64,000 bases of DNA from an uncultured Pelagimonas sp. (GTDB lineage: Bacteria; Pseudomonadota; Alphaproteobacteria; Rhodobacterales; Rhodobacteraceae): the NCBI RefSeq assembly GCF_947498515.1, contig NZ_CANMKO010000004.1, positions 124,001 to 188,000 on the forward strand. Reading direction: 5' to 3'. The notes beneath the pieces were generated by a model. The model made no database searches. It was given only the letters and a program-made list of their open reading frames with translations, and was not told the DNA's origin. Of the stretch, positions 53,491 through 61,498 are shown one piece after another. A program made the translations under genes and the position numbers. The first letter of the stretch is position 1, and each line of letters begins with the position of its first letter.

Positions 53491-55284
53491 TCAATGGCTG
53501 TCGCGGGGCAAATGACGCCTAACCTTTTGATAAGACGTCGCGATTTCAAGGCATCCACCATCAGAGAGCTGCCCAACAGTGGACCGGTAAATTTCCTGCC
53601 AAGGGGTTTGATTCACCAATTCTGGAGGTGTCCATGTCTCCTTGCGCTGTTGCCAGTCATCGGGGTCCACAAGCGCGTTCAGAGTCCGATTTTCCAGATC
53701 CATACGGACCATATCGCCGGTCTGTAAAAGAGCGAGCCCGCCCCCCACAGCCGCCTCGGGTGAGGCGTTCAGCACCGAGGGGCTTTCGGATGTTCCCGAT
53801 TGACGACCATCCCCCACGGTTGGCAAGTGTTTAACACCCGCCTTGAGCAAGGTATCGGGTGGCTGCATGTTCACAACTTCCGCAGATCCGGGATAGCCAA
53901 TGCACCCTGCCCCGCGCATGAACATGATCGTGTTTTTATCGATCTTTAGATCTGGGTCGTTGACCGACGCGTGGTAGTGCTCAGGCCCATCAAAAACCAC
54001 TGCCCGGGCATCAAACACGTTTTCCCGGCCCGGTTTATTCAGAAAACGGGTGCGGAAATCCTCTGAAATCACACTGGTTTTCATCAAGGCCGACGAGAAC
54101 AAGTTACCGCTGAGAACCAAAAAACCTGCCTGCTCGCGCAAAGGTTTGTTGGCAGGGGCAATAACGTCGTGATCAAGGCTCCGTACATTGGTCAGTGTTT
54201 CACCCAAAGTCTGGCCCGATACGGTCATCACATCAAGATGAAGCATGTCGGCCTGCGCCATTTCCCCCATCACTGCAGGTACACCGCCCGCACGGAAAAA
54301 CCGTTCGCCTAGGTATTTTCCAGCGGGCTGCATATTGACCAAAAGCGGCAGGTCAAAGCCATATTTCTGCCAATCCAAGACATTAAGTTCAACGCCGATA
54401 TGACGGGCAATCGCCTGTATATGCGGCGGCGCATTGGTCGATCCACCAATTGCAGTCGCGACTTTGATTGCGTTTTCAAACGCTTTGCGGGTCATCACTT
54501 TGGACGGGGTCAGATCTTCTTGGACCATCGAGACAATTCGCCTACCAGTCTCAAACGCCATCTGCATCCGTTCTCGAAATGGGGCTGGAATGGCCGCACA
54601 TCCAGGCAAGCTCATACCCAAGGCTTCGGCCAATGCGTTCATCGTGCTTGCGGTGCCCATTGTGTTGCAATGGCCCAAAGACGGCGCAGATGCACAGGCA
54701 CGTCGAATGAATTCATCGTAGTCGATGACGCCTTCGGCAAGCAGGCGGCGGCTTTCCCAAATGATTGTGCCTGAGCCCGCCAATTCGCCCTTCCACCATC
54801 CATCAAGCATTGGCCCGCCCGACAGGACGATCGCGGGCAAGTCGACCGTGGCTGCGCCCATCAACATTGCAGGTGTGGTCTTGTCACATCCTGTTGTCAA
54901 AACGACACCGTCCAGAGGATAGCCGTGCAAGACTTCGACCAAGCCAAGATAGGCAAGATTGCGATCCAAAGCCGCCGTGGGACGCTTGCCGTTTTCGTGA
55001 ATTGGATGGACGGGGAATTCCATCGGGATGCCACCACCCGCGCGAATGCCCGCCTTGATCCGGTCCATCAAAAAGACATGGATTTTGTTACAGGGTGTCA
55101 GCTCTGATCCGGTTTGAGCAATCCCTATAATTGGGCTACCAGATTGCAATTCCTCGCTGGTGTAATCGCTGTTTTGATAGCGTTCGAGATGCAGTGCCGT
55201 CATTCCCGGATTGTCACGATTGTCGAACCACTCCCGTGACCGCAACCTTTCTGTATTTGTCTGTTTTGGAGGCTTGTCGGTCAT
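53491..55284 (-). CDS. xylD: IlvD/EDD-family pentonate dehydratase (XylD-like xylonate dehydratase)
   Basis: 597 residues, closely resembling XylD of Caulobacter by eye: SREWFDNRDNPGMTALHLERY, GIAQTGSELTPCNKIHV (Fe-S Cys), TTGCDKTTPAMLMGAATVDLP (Cys), GHCNTMGTASTMNALAEALG (Cys), and late DGRQSGTSESPSVLNASPEA. The three cysteines of the iron-sulfur cluster are present. It dehydrates D-xylonate, or L-arabonate, to the 2-keto-3-deoxy acid. ATG at 55284 is preferred (AAAGGA upstream); the frame runs to 55374. No sugar dehydrogenase gene lies in this operon. Confidence 0.92.
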   Translation of the reverse strand: MTDKPPKQTNTERLRSREWFDNRDNPGMTALHLERYQNSDYTSEELQSGSPIIGIAQTGSELTPCNKIHVFLMDRIKAGIRAGGGIPMEFPVHPIHENGKRPTAALDRNLAYLGLVEVLHGYPLDGVVLTTGCDKTTPAMLMGAATVDLPAIVLSGGPMLDGWWKGELAGSGTIIWESRRLLAEGVIDYDEFIRRACASAPSLGHCNTMGTASTMNALAEALGMSLPGCAAIPAPFRERMQMAFETGRRIVSMVQEDLTPSKVMTRKAFENAIKVATAIGGSTNAPPHIQAIARHIGVELNVLDWQKYGFDLPLLVNMQPAGKYLGERFFRAGGVPAVMGEMAQADMLHLDVMTVSGQTLGETLTNVRSLDHDVIAPANKPLREQAGFLVLSGNLFSSALMKTSVISEDFRTRFLNKPGRENVFDARAVVFDGPEHYHASVNDPDLKIDKNTIMFMRGAGCIGYPGSAEVVNMQPPDTLLKAGVKHLPTVGDGRQSGTSESPSVLNASPEAAVGGGLALLQTGDMVRMDLENRTLNALVDPDDWQQRKETWTPPELVNQTPWQEIYRSTVGQLSDGGCLEIATSYQKVRRHLPRDSH

Positions 55285-55327
55285 CTGATCAATCCTTTGA
55301 GGCTTGCGGCCATGGCCGGGCATAAAA

Positions 55328-56284
55328 CTAGTGGCGTTTGCTGTTTTCGCGCCCGTAAACCAAGAGCATGCCAACGATCACGACACCGTAAATGATTTGT
55401 CGAAACGCTTCGGGCATCTGCATGATCGACAAGACAGAGTTGAGGAAAACGATCAAAACAACGCCGACGAGCGTGCCTAAATACCGACCACGTCCCCCTA
55501 AAATATGCGTCCCGCCCAAGACGACGGCGGCAATCGCGGGCAGCAGGAAGGGCGCGCCCATGCCTTGGTAGGCTTTGGCCGAATACCCAGCGAGCAAAAT
55601 ACCCGCCATCGACGCGCATAGCGATGACACGACAAAAGCCCCAATGATCACCCAACGGGTCCGGATACCCGACAAATAGGCCGCGCTTTCTTTGGCCCCG
55701 GTTGCATAAATCGACTTTCCAAAACCTGTCCGTGTCAGGACAACAGCGATCAAAACGGACACCGCCCCCCAAACGAACACCGCCACCGGTAGACCCAAAA
55801 TTCGCTCAGCCGCCAAATAGCGCATCAAGGGGGATGCTTCGGTTTGCGGTGCAAAGCCACCAGTATGCGCGATCATCAATCCACGAAGCACCGAGTCGAC
55901 CCCAAGCGTGAAAATCATCGAGGGAATACGCAGGTAAGACACGCCCACACCGTTCACAATGCCCACAATCAATCCAACACAAAGCCCGGCAGGAATGGCC
56001 CATGGCCCACCAACCGTCGTCGCCATCATCGCGGCGGCGGTCAACGTCCATGGCAACGACAGGTCAATGTGACCCAGCAAGATCACCATCATCATGCCCG
56101 CGGCACAAAGCCCTAGGAACGATCCTATTTGAAGCTGTTGCAACAAATAGGACGGGGTCAGCATCGGCGCTGTGCCTTGCGTCGTCAGTGTGTAGCCAGT
56201 GCCGATTAGAATGATGACCACGGTGAAAGCCGCTGCAATTGCAATGGGGCGATTTTCGGGTGTCAAAGACAGGAAATTGCTCAT
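55328..56284 (-). CDS. Pentose ABC importer, second permease subunit
   Basis: 318 residues, about 10 hydrophobic segments. LCAAGMMMVILLGHIDLSLPWTLTAAAMM-type motif (MVILLGHIDLSLPWT), LYLGISRIP-free N-terminus and AAVVLGGTHILGGRGRY near residue 240 place it in the RbsC/CUT2 permease family. It pairs with the larger permease encoded just upstream; the two overlap by four bases, so the membrane part is a heterodimer, unlike the single permease of the apiose importer. Confidence 0.92.
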   Translation of the reverse strand: MSNFLSLTPENRPIAIAAAFTVVIILIGTGYTLTTQGTAPMLTPSYLLQQLQIGSFLGLCAAGMMMVILLGHIDLSLPWTLTAAAMMATTVGGPWAIPAGLCVGLIVGIVNGVGVSYLRIPSMIFTLGVDSVLRGLMIAHTGGFAPQTEASPLMRYLAAERILGLPVAVFVWGAVSVLIAVVLTRTGFGKSIYATGAKESAAYLSGIRTRWVIIGAFVVSSLCASMAGILLAGYSAKAYQGMGAPFLLPAIAAVVLGGTHILGGRGRYLGTLVGVVLIVFLNSVLSIMQMPEAFRQIIYGVVIVGMLLVYGRENSKRH

Positions 56285-57324
56285 CGAAACAGCTCCAAGG
56301 TGTTTTTGATCCGAAAGGTTCGGATGGCTCCAATACTGACCGCCGCCAAAAGCACCAAGCCTTCGATCAAGGACTGCAGCAGTGGATCAATGGATAAGAT
56401 TCGGAAATAAAAGGAGATAACGCGCAAAATTCCCGCCCCAATCAGCGATCCAATGGCACCGCCGACACCACCGAGCAACGATGTGCCCCCCAAGACAACA
56501 GCCGCGATAGAGTTAAGCGTATAGGCCCCTGCTTGGTTGATATCGGCGTTGCCGGATGACGTTTGTATGGCCAAATACAACCCCGCACAGGACGCAAAGA
56601 ACCCGGCCAAAGTGAAGGCTGCAATCTTGGCGCGCGACACGGGTAACCCCGACATATACGCCGCCCCTTCGGCAGACCCCACGGCGTATGCGGTGCGACC
56701 TGTGACCGTGCGTTTAAACGGCACCCACACGCCGATGCCCAAAACCAACAGAATGATCAAAGGCACCGGAATATTCGCAATCGGCTGCAACCAAGCGGCA
56801 TTTCCGTTTTCAGCAAACCCATAGGTTTCTGCAAAATCAAATACCGAGTTAGTCAGCGCCCAGTTCAGGTCACTGCTGATGTCGCCGCCTGGGGACGGGC
56901 GAATGAGCAGAGCCAGACCGCTGGCAATGGCACCGGTGGCCAGTGTCGCGATGATCGGTTGGATGCGCCCTATGACGACGATCAAACCGTTCATCAGCCC
57001 AAAGGCAGTCCCCGCAGCCAGTGTGATCACCATACCGCCCACCATCTGTAGCGGTGACCCTGTCACAAGATGCGATGCAATTGTGTTCGTCAGCGTCATC
57101 ACAGCACCAACAGAAAGGTCCAATCCGCCCATCAAAACCGGTACGGTTTGCGCCATCGCTAGAAACCCAATCACAACGCTTTCATTTGCATTTTGGATGA
57201 ACACAGCCGTGGAAAATCCGCGCGGGTGCAAAAACTGGTAGCCGATGAAAATCACGGTAAAGAGGATAAACGCGCCAGTGAAACCACGGTTTCGCCCTAC
57301 CCACGCATTAAGTCGTGTCATCAT
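56281..57324 (-). CDS. Pentose ABC importer, first permease subunit
   Basis: 347 residues with the CUT2 permease motifs VLMGGLDLSVGAVMTLTN, SGLPVSRAKIAAFTLAGFFASCAG and AVVLGGTSLLGGVGGAIG. Start ATG at 57324 overlaps the ATPase stop (ATGATGA); the frame continues to 57444 but that part lies inside the ATPase gene. Together with the second permease it forms the channel. Confidence 0.92.
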   Translation of the reverse strand: MMTRLNAWVGRNRGFTGAFILFTVIFIGYQFLHPRGFSTAVFIQNANESVVIGFLAMAQTVPVLMGGLDLSVGAVMTLTNTIASHLVTGSPLQMVGGMVITLAAGTAFGLMNGLIVVIGRIQPIIATLATGAIASGLALLIRPSPGGDISSDLNWALTNSVFDFAETYGFAENGNAAWLQPIANIPVPLIILLVLGIGVWVPFKRTVTGRTAYAVGSAEGAAYMSGLPVSRAKIAAFTLAGFFASCAGLYLAIQTSSGNADINQAGAYTLNSIAAVVLGGTSLLGGVGGAIGSLIGAGILRVISFYFRILSIDPLLQSLIEGLVLLAAVSIGAIRTFRIKNTLELFR

Positions 57325-58838
57325 GCCACTTCTTCCGTCTGAATATTGAGTGATGCTGCGACGATGGCCTGTTCGGTCAATTGCTCGCCTTGAAGCTCGC
57401 TCACCACATGGCCGTCGTACATGACCGAAACCCTGTCGCAACATCCGATCAACTCTGCATAATCAGTCGAATACAAAAGGATCGCCTTGCCGGCATTCGC
57501 GAGGTCACGGATCAGGGTGTAAATCTCTTGTTTGGTGCCCACATCAATGCCACGCGTCGGATCATTGAGTAAAATCACGTCTGGGTTAAGCGCCAGCCAT
57601 TTGGCGATAACAACCTTTTGCTGGTTGCCTCCTGAAAGGGTTTCAACCGGAACGTCAGGGCTTGCGGCTTTGATCTGCAGCTTGGCGATTGCATCTGCGA
57701 TCTCACGATCGGCAAGATTTGAGTCAATTAATGTGCCGCGTGACACCGCCGCGTAATTGGGCAGCAACAGGTTATCGGCGATCGAGAGGCTAAGCATCAA
57801 CCCTTCGGTTTTGCGGTCCTCGGGGACCAATGCCATCGCAGCGTGTTTGCATGCAGCCGGTGACGTGGGAGCGAAAGCCACACCATTTAAGTCGACCTCG
57901 CCCTGGACGCCTTTTAGAACACCAAAAAGCGCGAGAAGCAGTTCCTTTTGGCCTTGACCATCCAGTCCACCCAACCCAACGATTTCGCCTTTTCCGACAG
58001 TCAAATCGACCCCCTTTAGGCTATTTTCCCAATGCAAACCTGACACAGTGAGAGCGGTGTCAGTCGCTTTTGAATAGGGTGATTTTGGCGGATATTGGGC
58101 GTCGATGTCGCGACCAATCATAAGGCGCACGATTTCTGTTTCGGATAAATCGCCCTTGTCGAAACTCTGAATATGGCTGCCATTTCGAAACACCGAAAGC
58201 CGATCACACAGCGCGTCGACCTCTTGCATGCGGTGGCTGATAAACAGACTTGCCACGTTGTTGGCCGTCAGCTCTGCAAGCAATTCGTACACTGTTTCCA
58301 CGTCTCGACTGGTCAATGCCGACGTGGCCTCGTCTAAAATCAAAACCCGCGGGTCTTTGCTAATTGCCTTGGCTATCTCGACCATTTGGCGGCGCGACAA
58401 ACTAAGATCACGCACGCGCGCGTCTGGATCCACGTCTTCGCACTTTATCCGGGTTAGCACCCGTTCAGCCATGCGCCGCTGGGCAGATCCGTCAATCAAA
58501 CCGAACTTGCGCGGCGGCTGGTCGATAAAGATATTCTCAGCGACGGACAGGTCAGGTATCAGCGATAACTCTTGAAAAATGCATACGATCCCATCTTCGG
58601 CGGCTTCAGATGGCGAGCTGTATTGGACCGGCTTACCGTCAACCAAAAGCCGCCCTTCGCTTGGCGGTAAAACCCCCGACAAAATCTTGATTAGCGTCGA
58701 TTTCCCCGCGCCGTTCTCCCCCAAAATGCCATGTACTGATCCGGCGCTACAGGAAAAATCTACATCTTTTAAAGCGGTTACCCCTCCAAAATAGCGGGAT
58801 ACCTTTTCCAGCTGAACGATATCGGTGGTGTAAGACAT
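57321..58838 (-). CDS. Pentose ABC importer, double ATPase subunit (RbsA-type)
   Basis: 505 residues with two ATPase halves: GENGAGKSTLIKIL (Walker A) with LSLSRRQMVEIAKAI and LILDEATSAL, then degenerate GLDGQGQKELLLAL, SGGNQQKVVIAKWLA and LLNDPTRGIDVGT. The glutamate after Walker B in the second half is replaced (LLNDPTRG), normal for this family. Start ATG at 58838 (MSYTTDIVQLEKVSRY); the longer frame to 58892 lies in a hairpin region. Confidence 0.95.
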   Translation of the reverse strand: MSYTTDIVQLEKVSRYFGGVTALKDVDFSCSAGSVHGILGENGAGKSTLIKILSGVLPPSEGRLLVDGKPVQYSSPSEAAEDGIVCIFQELSLIPDLSVAENIFIDQPPRKFGLIDGSAQRRMAERVLTRIKCEDVDPDARVRDLSLSRRQMVEIAKAISKDPRVLILDEATSALTSRDVETVYELLAELTANNVASLFISHRMQEVDALCDRLSVFRNGSHIQSFDKGDLSETEIVRLMIGRDIDAQYPPKSPYSKATDTALTVSGLHWENSLKGVDLTVGKGEIVGLGGLDGQGQKELLLALFGVLKGVQGEVDLNGVAFAPTSPAACKHAAMALVPEDRKTEGLMLSLSIADNLLLPNYAAVSRGTLIDSNLADREIADAIAKLQIKAASPDVPVETLSGGNQQKVVIAKWLALNPDVILLNDPTRGIDVGTKQEIYTLIRDLANAGKAILLYSTDYAELIGCCDRVSVMYDGHVVSELQGEQLTEQAIVAASLNIQTEEVA

Positions 58839-58853
58839 GAGATCACAATCTTT

Positions 58854-58889
58854 CGAAAAATCGTGGGGCGCAGCCATGCCGCGCCCCAC
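58854..58889 (-). terminator. Hairpin with T-run after the binding-protein gene
   Basis: On the minus strand GTGGGGCGC pairs with GCGCCCCAC around a 9-base loop and is followed by GATTTTTC. It stands between the binding-protein and ATPase genes. As the operon continues, partial termination here would raise the share of binding protein, and the counterpart in the apiose operon is the hairpin at 39051. Confidence 0.7.
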
Positions 58890-58904
58890 CAATGCAAACT
58901 AGAA

Positions 58905-60041
58905 TTAGTTCACGTCTGCTTCATCTTGGGCCATGATTGCAGGACCAGAGATATTGACGTCACAAGGCGGAAATTCGTTCACCGTGAAGAAGTTGTCGGG
59001 CAAATCCGTCCAGAAGTTTTTGCCATCTTTCAGCTCATCATAGGTTGCTGTTGGCAGAGGCACCGAAATCAACTGCGGCATGACATTGCCCTCAAGCGCG
59101 GAAACTGCAGCCTTCATTGCAATGGCAACAAGCCCAGGGGACTGACCAATCGAGATACCCTTGAGACCCGCATCTGCATGTTCAGCCATCAACTTGCGAA
59201 AGCCGTTTTCGGCTTCGCCAGACACAGGAACCATTGGATGACCTGCGTCGAGCATTGCGCGAACAACTCCGGTGGTCCCACCTTGGGCAAGCACGGCATC
59301 AAATTCACCGTGAACCGCAATTGCATCCGCAACGACCTTTTGCGCGGTACCATCGTCCCAATTGCCGACAACGCTGATGCGCTCCCAGTTTCCGCCAGAC
59401 TCGTCCAGCACGGTGTTGATGCCAATGGAACGGTCGCGATCTACCGAGTTTCCAGCCAATCCACGCACTTCGAGAACCTTGCCTGACGTTTTCCCGATGG
59501 CCGCCAATTCAGCCAAGACATGCGTTGCATAAGCCCGGCCCATCGCCAGCTGGTCCTCGTTCACCTGCATGACCTTTTCAGTGTCCAGCACGTTGTCAAA
59601 CGGAACCAAAACCACGTTATTGCGGTCGGCTAGACGAATGACCCGATCAAAGCCATCCGGGCTGACTGCAATCGTGACAATTGCATCATAGCCTTGGTTG
59701 ATGAAATCTTCGATTGCCCCAAGTTGCGCGGGCGCATCAGTGCCAGTTGAGACAACCTTGAACTCCGAAATTCGGTCAGCGATTGTCGGATCTTGCGCAA
59801 ATGCTTTTGCGGTTTTGATCATTTGAATGCGCCATGTGTTGCCAACAAAACCATTCACCACGGCGATGCGAAACGGACCTTCTCGGGCGTCCCATTTCAA
59901 GTAGGACGTGCTGTCATCCCAAGGTGAAAAACACGACGGGTTTGCGCCCGGCCCCTCGACGACTGCTGGTCCCGCAAATGCGGCTGACGCTGCAAAAAGC
60001 GCGCTTGCTGCCACTGCCATTAACTTCACTCTATGTGTCAT
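58905..60041 (-). CDS. Periplasmic pentose-binding protein of the ABC importer
   Basis: 378 residues. A Sec signal peptide (MTHRVKLMAVAASALFAASAAFAG) is cleaved after Ala-Phe-Ala near residue 23. The mature part is a CUT2-type binding protein: FRIAVVNGFVGNTWRIQMIKTAKA, IEDFINQGYDAIVTIAVSP, DNVLDTEKVMQVNEDQLAMG, and EFDAVLAQGGTTGVVRAML. It is longer than RbsB by an N-terminal segment with two cysteines (one each side of the mature start and in FPPCDV). Binding xylose, arabinose or a related aldopentose is inferred from the linked dehydratases. Confidence 0.9.
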   Translation of the reverse strand: MTHRVKLMAVAASALFAASAAFAGPAVVEGPGANPSCFSPWDDSTSYLKWDAREGPFRIAVVNGFVGNTWRIQMIKTAKAFAQDPTIADRISEFKVVSTGTDAPAQLGAIEDFINQGYDAIVTIAVSPDGFDRVIRLADRNNVVLVPFDNVLDTEKVMQVNEDQLAMGRAYATHVLAELAAIGKTSGKVLEVRGLAGNSVDRDRSIGINTVLDESGGNWERISVVGNWDDGTAQKVVADAIAVHGEFDAVLAQGGTTGVVRAMLDAGHPMVPVSGEAENGFRKLMAEHADAGLKGISIGQSPGLVAIAMKAAVSALEGNVMPQLISVPLPTATYDELKDGKNFWTDLPDNFFTVNEFPPCDVNISGPAIMAQDEADVN

Positions 60042-60129
60042 TTTGGTCTCCCGTAAACTTCAGATTGAATTTGGTGTCAGCAATGCCGACCATGAAATGG
60101 ACGCTTACCAGTGGTCTGAACGTCTTCTT

Positions 60130-60858
60130 TTATTTCGAGTTTTCTGCGAAAGGGCTTGTCTCGCTGAAATGGGCATAGCCGGCTTCGAGATGGGTCTTCA
60201 TTCGGTACTGATAGGCAATGCGATCCCGCGCCACGATGGCGTCAATGACCGCCTCGTGTTCGTGGTACGTATTGTTCTCGAAGGTGTGCCGCGTTTTACC
60301 CTTTTGAATGATCTTGAGGATCACTGGTTTCATCAGCCCATAGACATCCAAGATCGCCTTATTGCGCAACACGCGGATCAAGCGCGTATGGAACAAAAAG
60401 TCTTGCTCCGCAGCTCTCTCAACCCCCCCCGTTTTCAACAACTTGGCGTTAATCTCACGCAGGTCTGCGATGTCTTCATCGGTAATACTGTCGAATATCT
60501 CCTCAACTGAAGACACTTCGAGAAGACAACGGAACCCCTGAATATCCGAAAATGTGTCACGCGAGATGTCCATTACGTTGAACGAAAACATGTCCATTGC
60601 TGAAGACATTCGGTTGTCGACAATCGTCGCCCCAACCTTTGGACGCACTTTTACGACCCCATATGCCTTTAGAATGCGCATCGCCTCGCGAACCGTATTT
60701 CGCGACGCTCCAAAAATCTCGCAAAGCTCTTTTTCGGTGGGCAGCTGGTCGCCCACAGTTAATCCGCGTTCGCTGATCAGATCACGCATCTGCGCAACGA
60801 CGTCGTCTACTACGGATCGAGGTTCAAGGTCTTCAACATCAGAGTTCGACGTATTCAT
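60130..60858 (-). CDS. GntR-family (FadR type) regulator of the pentose operon
   Basis: 242 residues. Winged helix: SVVDDVVAQMRDLISERG followed by DQLPTEKELCEIFGASRNTVREAMRIL and VKVRPKVGATIV (residues 15-80). The C-terminal FCD domain has FLFHTRLIRVLRNKAILDVYGL with helical metal-site residues and YHEHEAVIDAIVARD. It is first in the pentose operon strand, 88 bases ahead of the binding protein; the repeats upstream are candidate binding sites. The apiose regulator is a different, only distantly similar member. Confidence 0.92.
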   Translation of the reverse strand: MNTSNSDVEDLEPRSVVDDVVAQMRDLISERGLTVGDQLPTEKELCEIFGASRNTVREAMRILKAYGVVKVRPKVGATIVDNRMSSAMDMFSFNVMDISRDTFSDIQGFRCLLEVSSVEEIFDSITDEDIADLREINAKLLKTGGVERAAEQDFLFHTRLIRVLRNKAILDVYGLMKPVILKIIQKGKTRHTFENNTYHEHEAVIDAIVARDRIAYQYRMKTHLEAGYAHFSETSPFAENSK

Positions 60859-60910
60859 TAGGCTTCCTTCTCAGGCAGAACCACATTCTCCCGATTCTCA
60901 CTTAACCCTA

Positions 60911-60985
60911 TTTGTCCAACAAGAAGCTGTCAATACAGCTCATATATCGATTTAGAATGCCATATTCAGCTCATTTGACCAACAA
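60911..60985. repeat. TTTG(T/A)CCAACAA direct repeats upstream of the GntR gene
   Basis: TTTGTCCAACAA at 60911-60922 and TTTGACCAACAA at 60974-60985, 63 bases apart; CAGCTCAT also occurs twice between them. They lie just upstream of the regulator, the first copy about 53 bases before its start, and could be its half-sites. Confidence 0.45.
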
Positions 60986-61498
60986 TAGACGTGGCGAAAA
61001 TGAAAACTTGCCACTTCAAAACTCAAGCGCCTTGAATTCTCTGCCCATCTGCGATCGGGATACTCGCCTCGCTTGGGTCACGTTTTCTTGGAGAAGGCTA
61101 TCGAGGGGCGTGATGTCAACTTTGCTATGTCGCTCGTCGTCGCATTCGAAAAGGCCCACTGGTACTTCAGTTTTCGACTGGACCTGACCCGGCTCTTCCA
61201 CGGTCGATTTAGAGCGCATATTGGCCGAAGGAGACAACATTCGACGGCTTGCAGCGCGAGATCAGACGCTGTCGAGACAGAAGTGGTTCGCCCTTTGCAA
61301 TCGCTCGACAGGATGCGTATCGCTGGACGGCTTCCAGCTTCGCTTTAGAACCACAATCGGAGAACGCAGAGCCAAGTTTTGCGAAAATGACCAGCCGTGC
61401 ATTGATTTGTTCAGAAGCGTTTTTTCGCCGATCTAACGTCGTCAAGAAAGCAACATTCGACCAACGATCCGCATAGCCCAAGGGCTGAGTTTTTGGCT
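60986..61498. other. Intergenic region, no gene seen
   Basis: No ribosome-site-supported gene. Frames contain no recognised family; the sequence looks like degenerate spacer. Confidence 0.5.
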
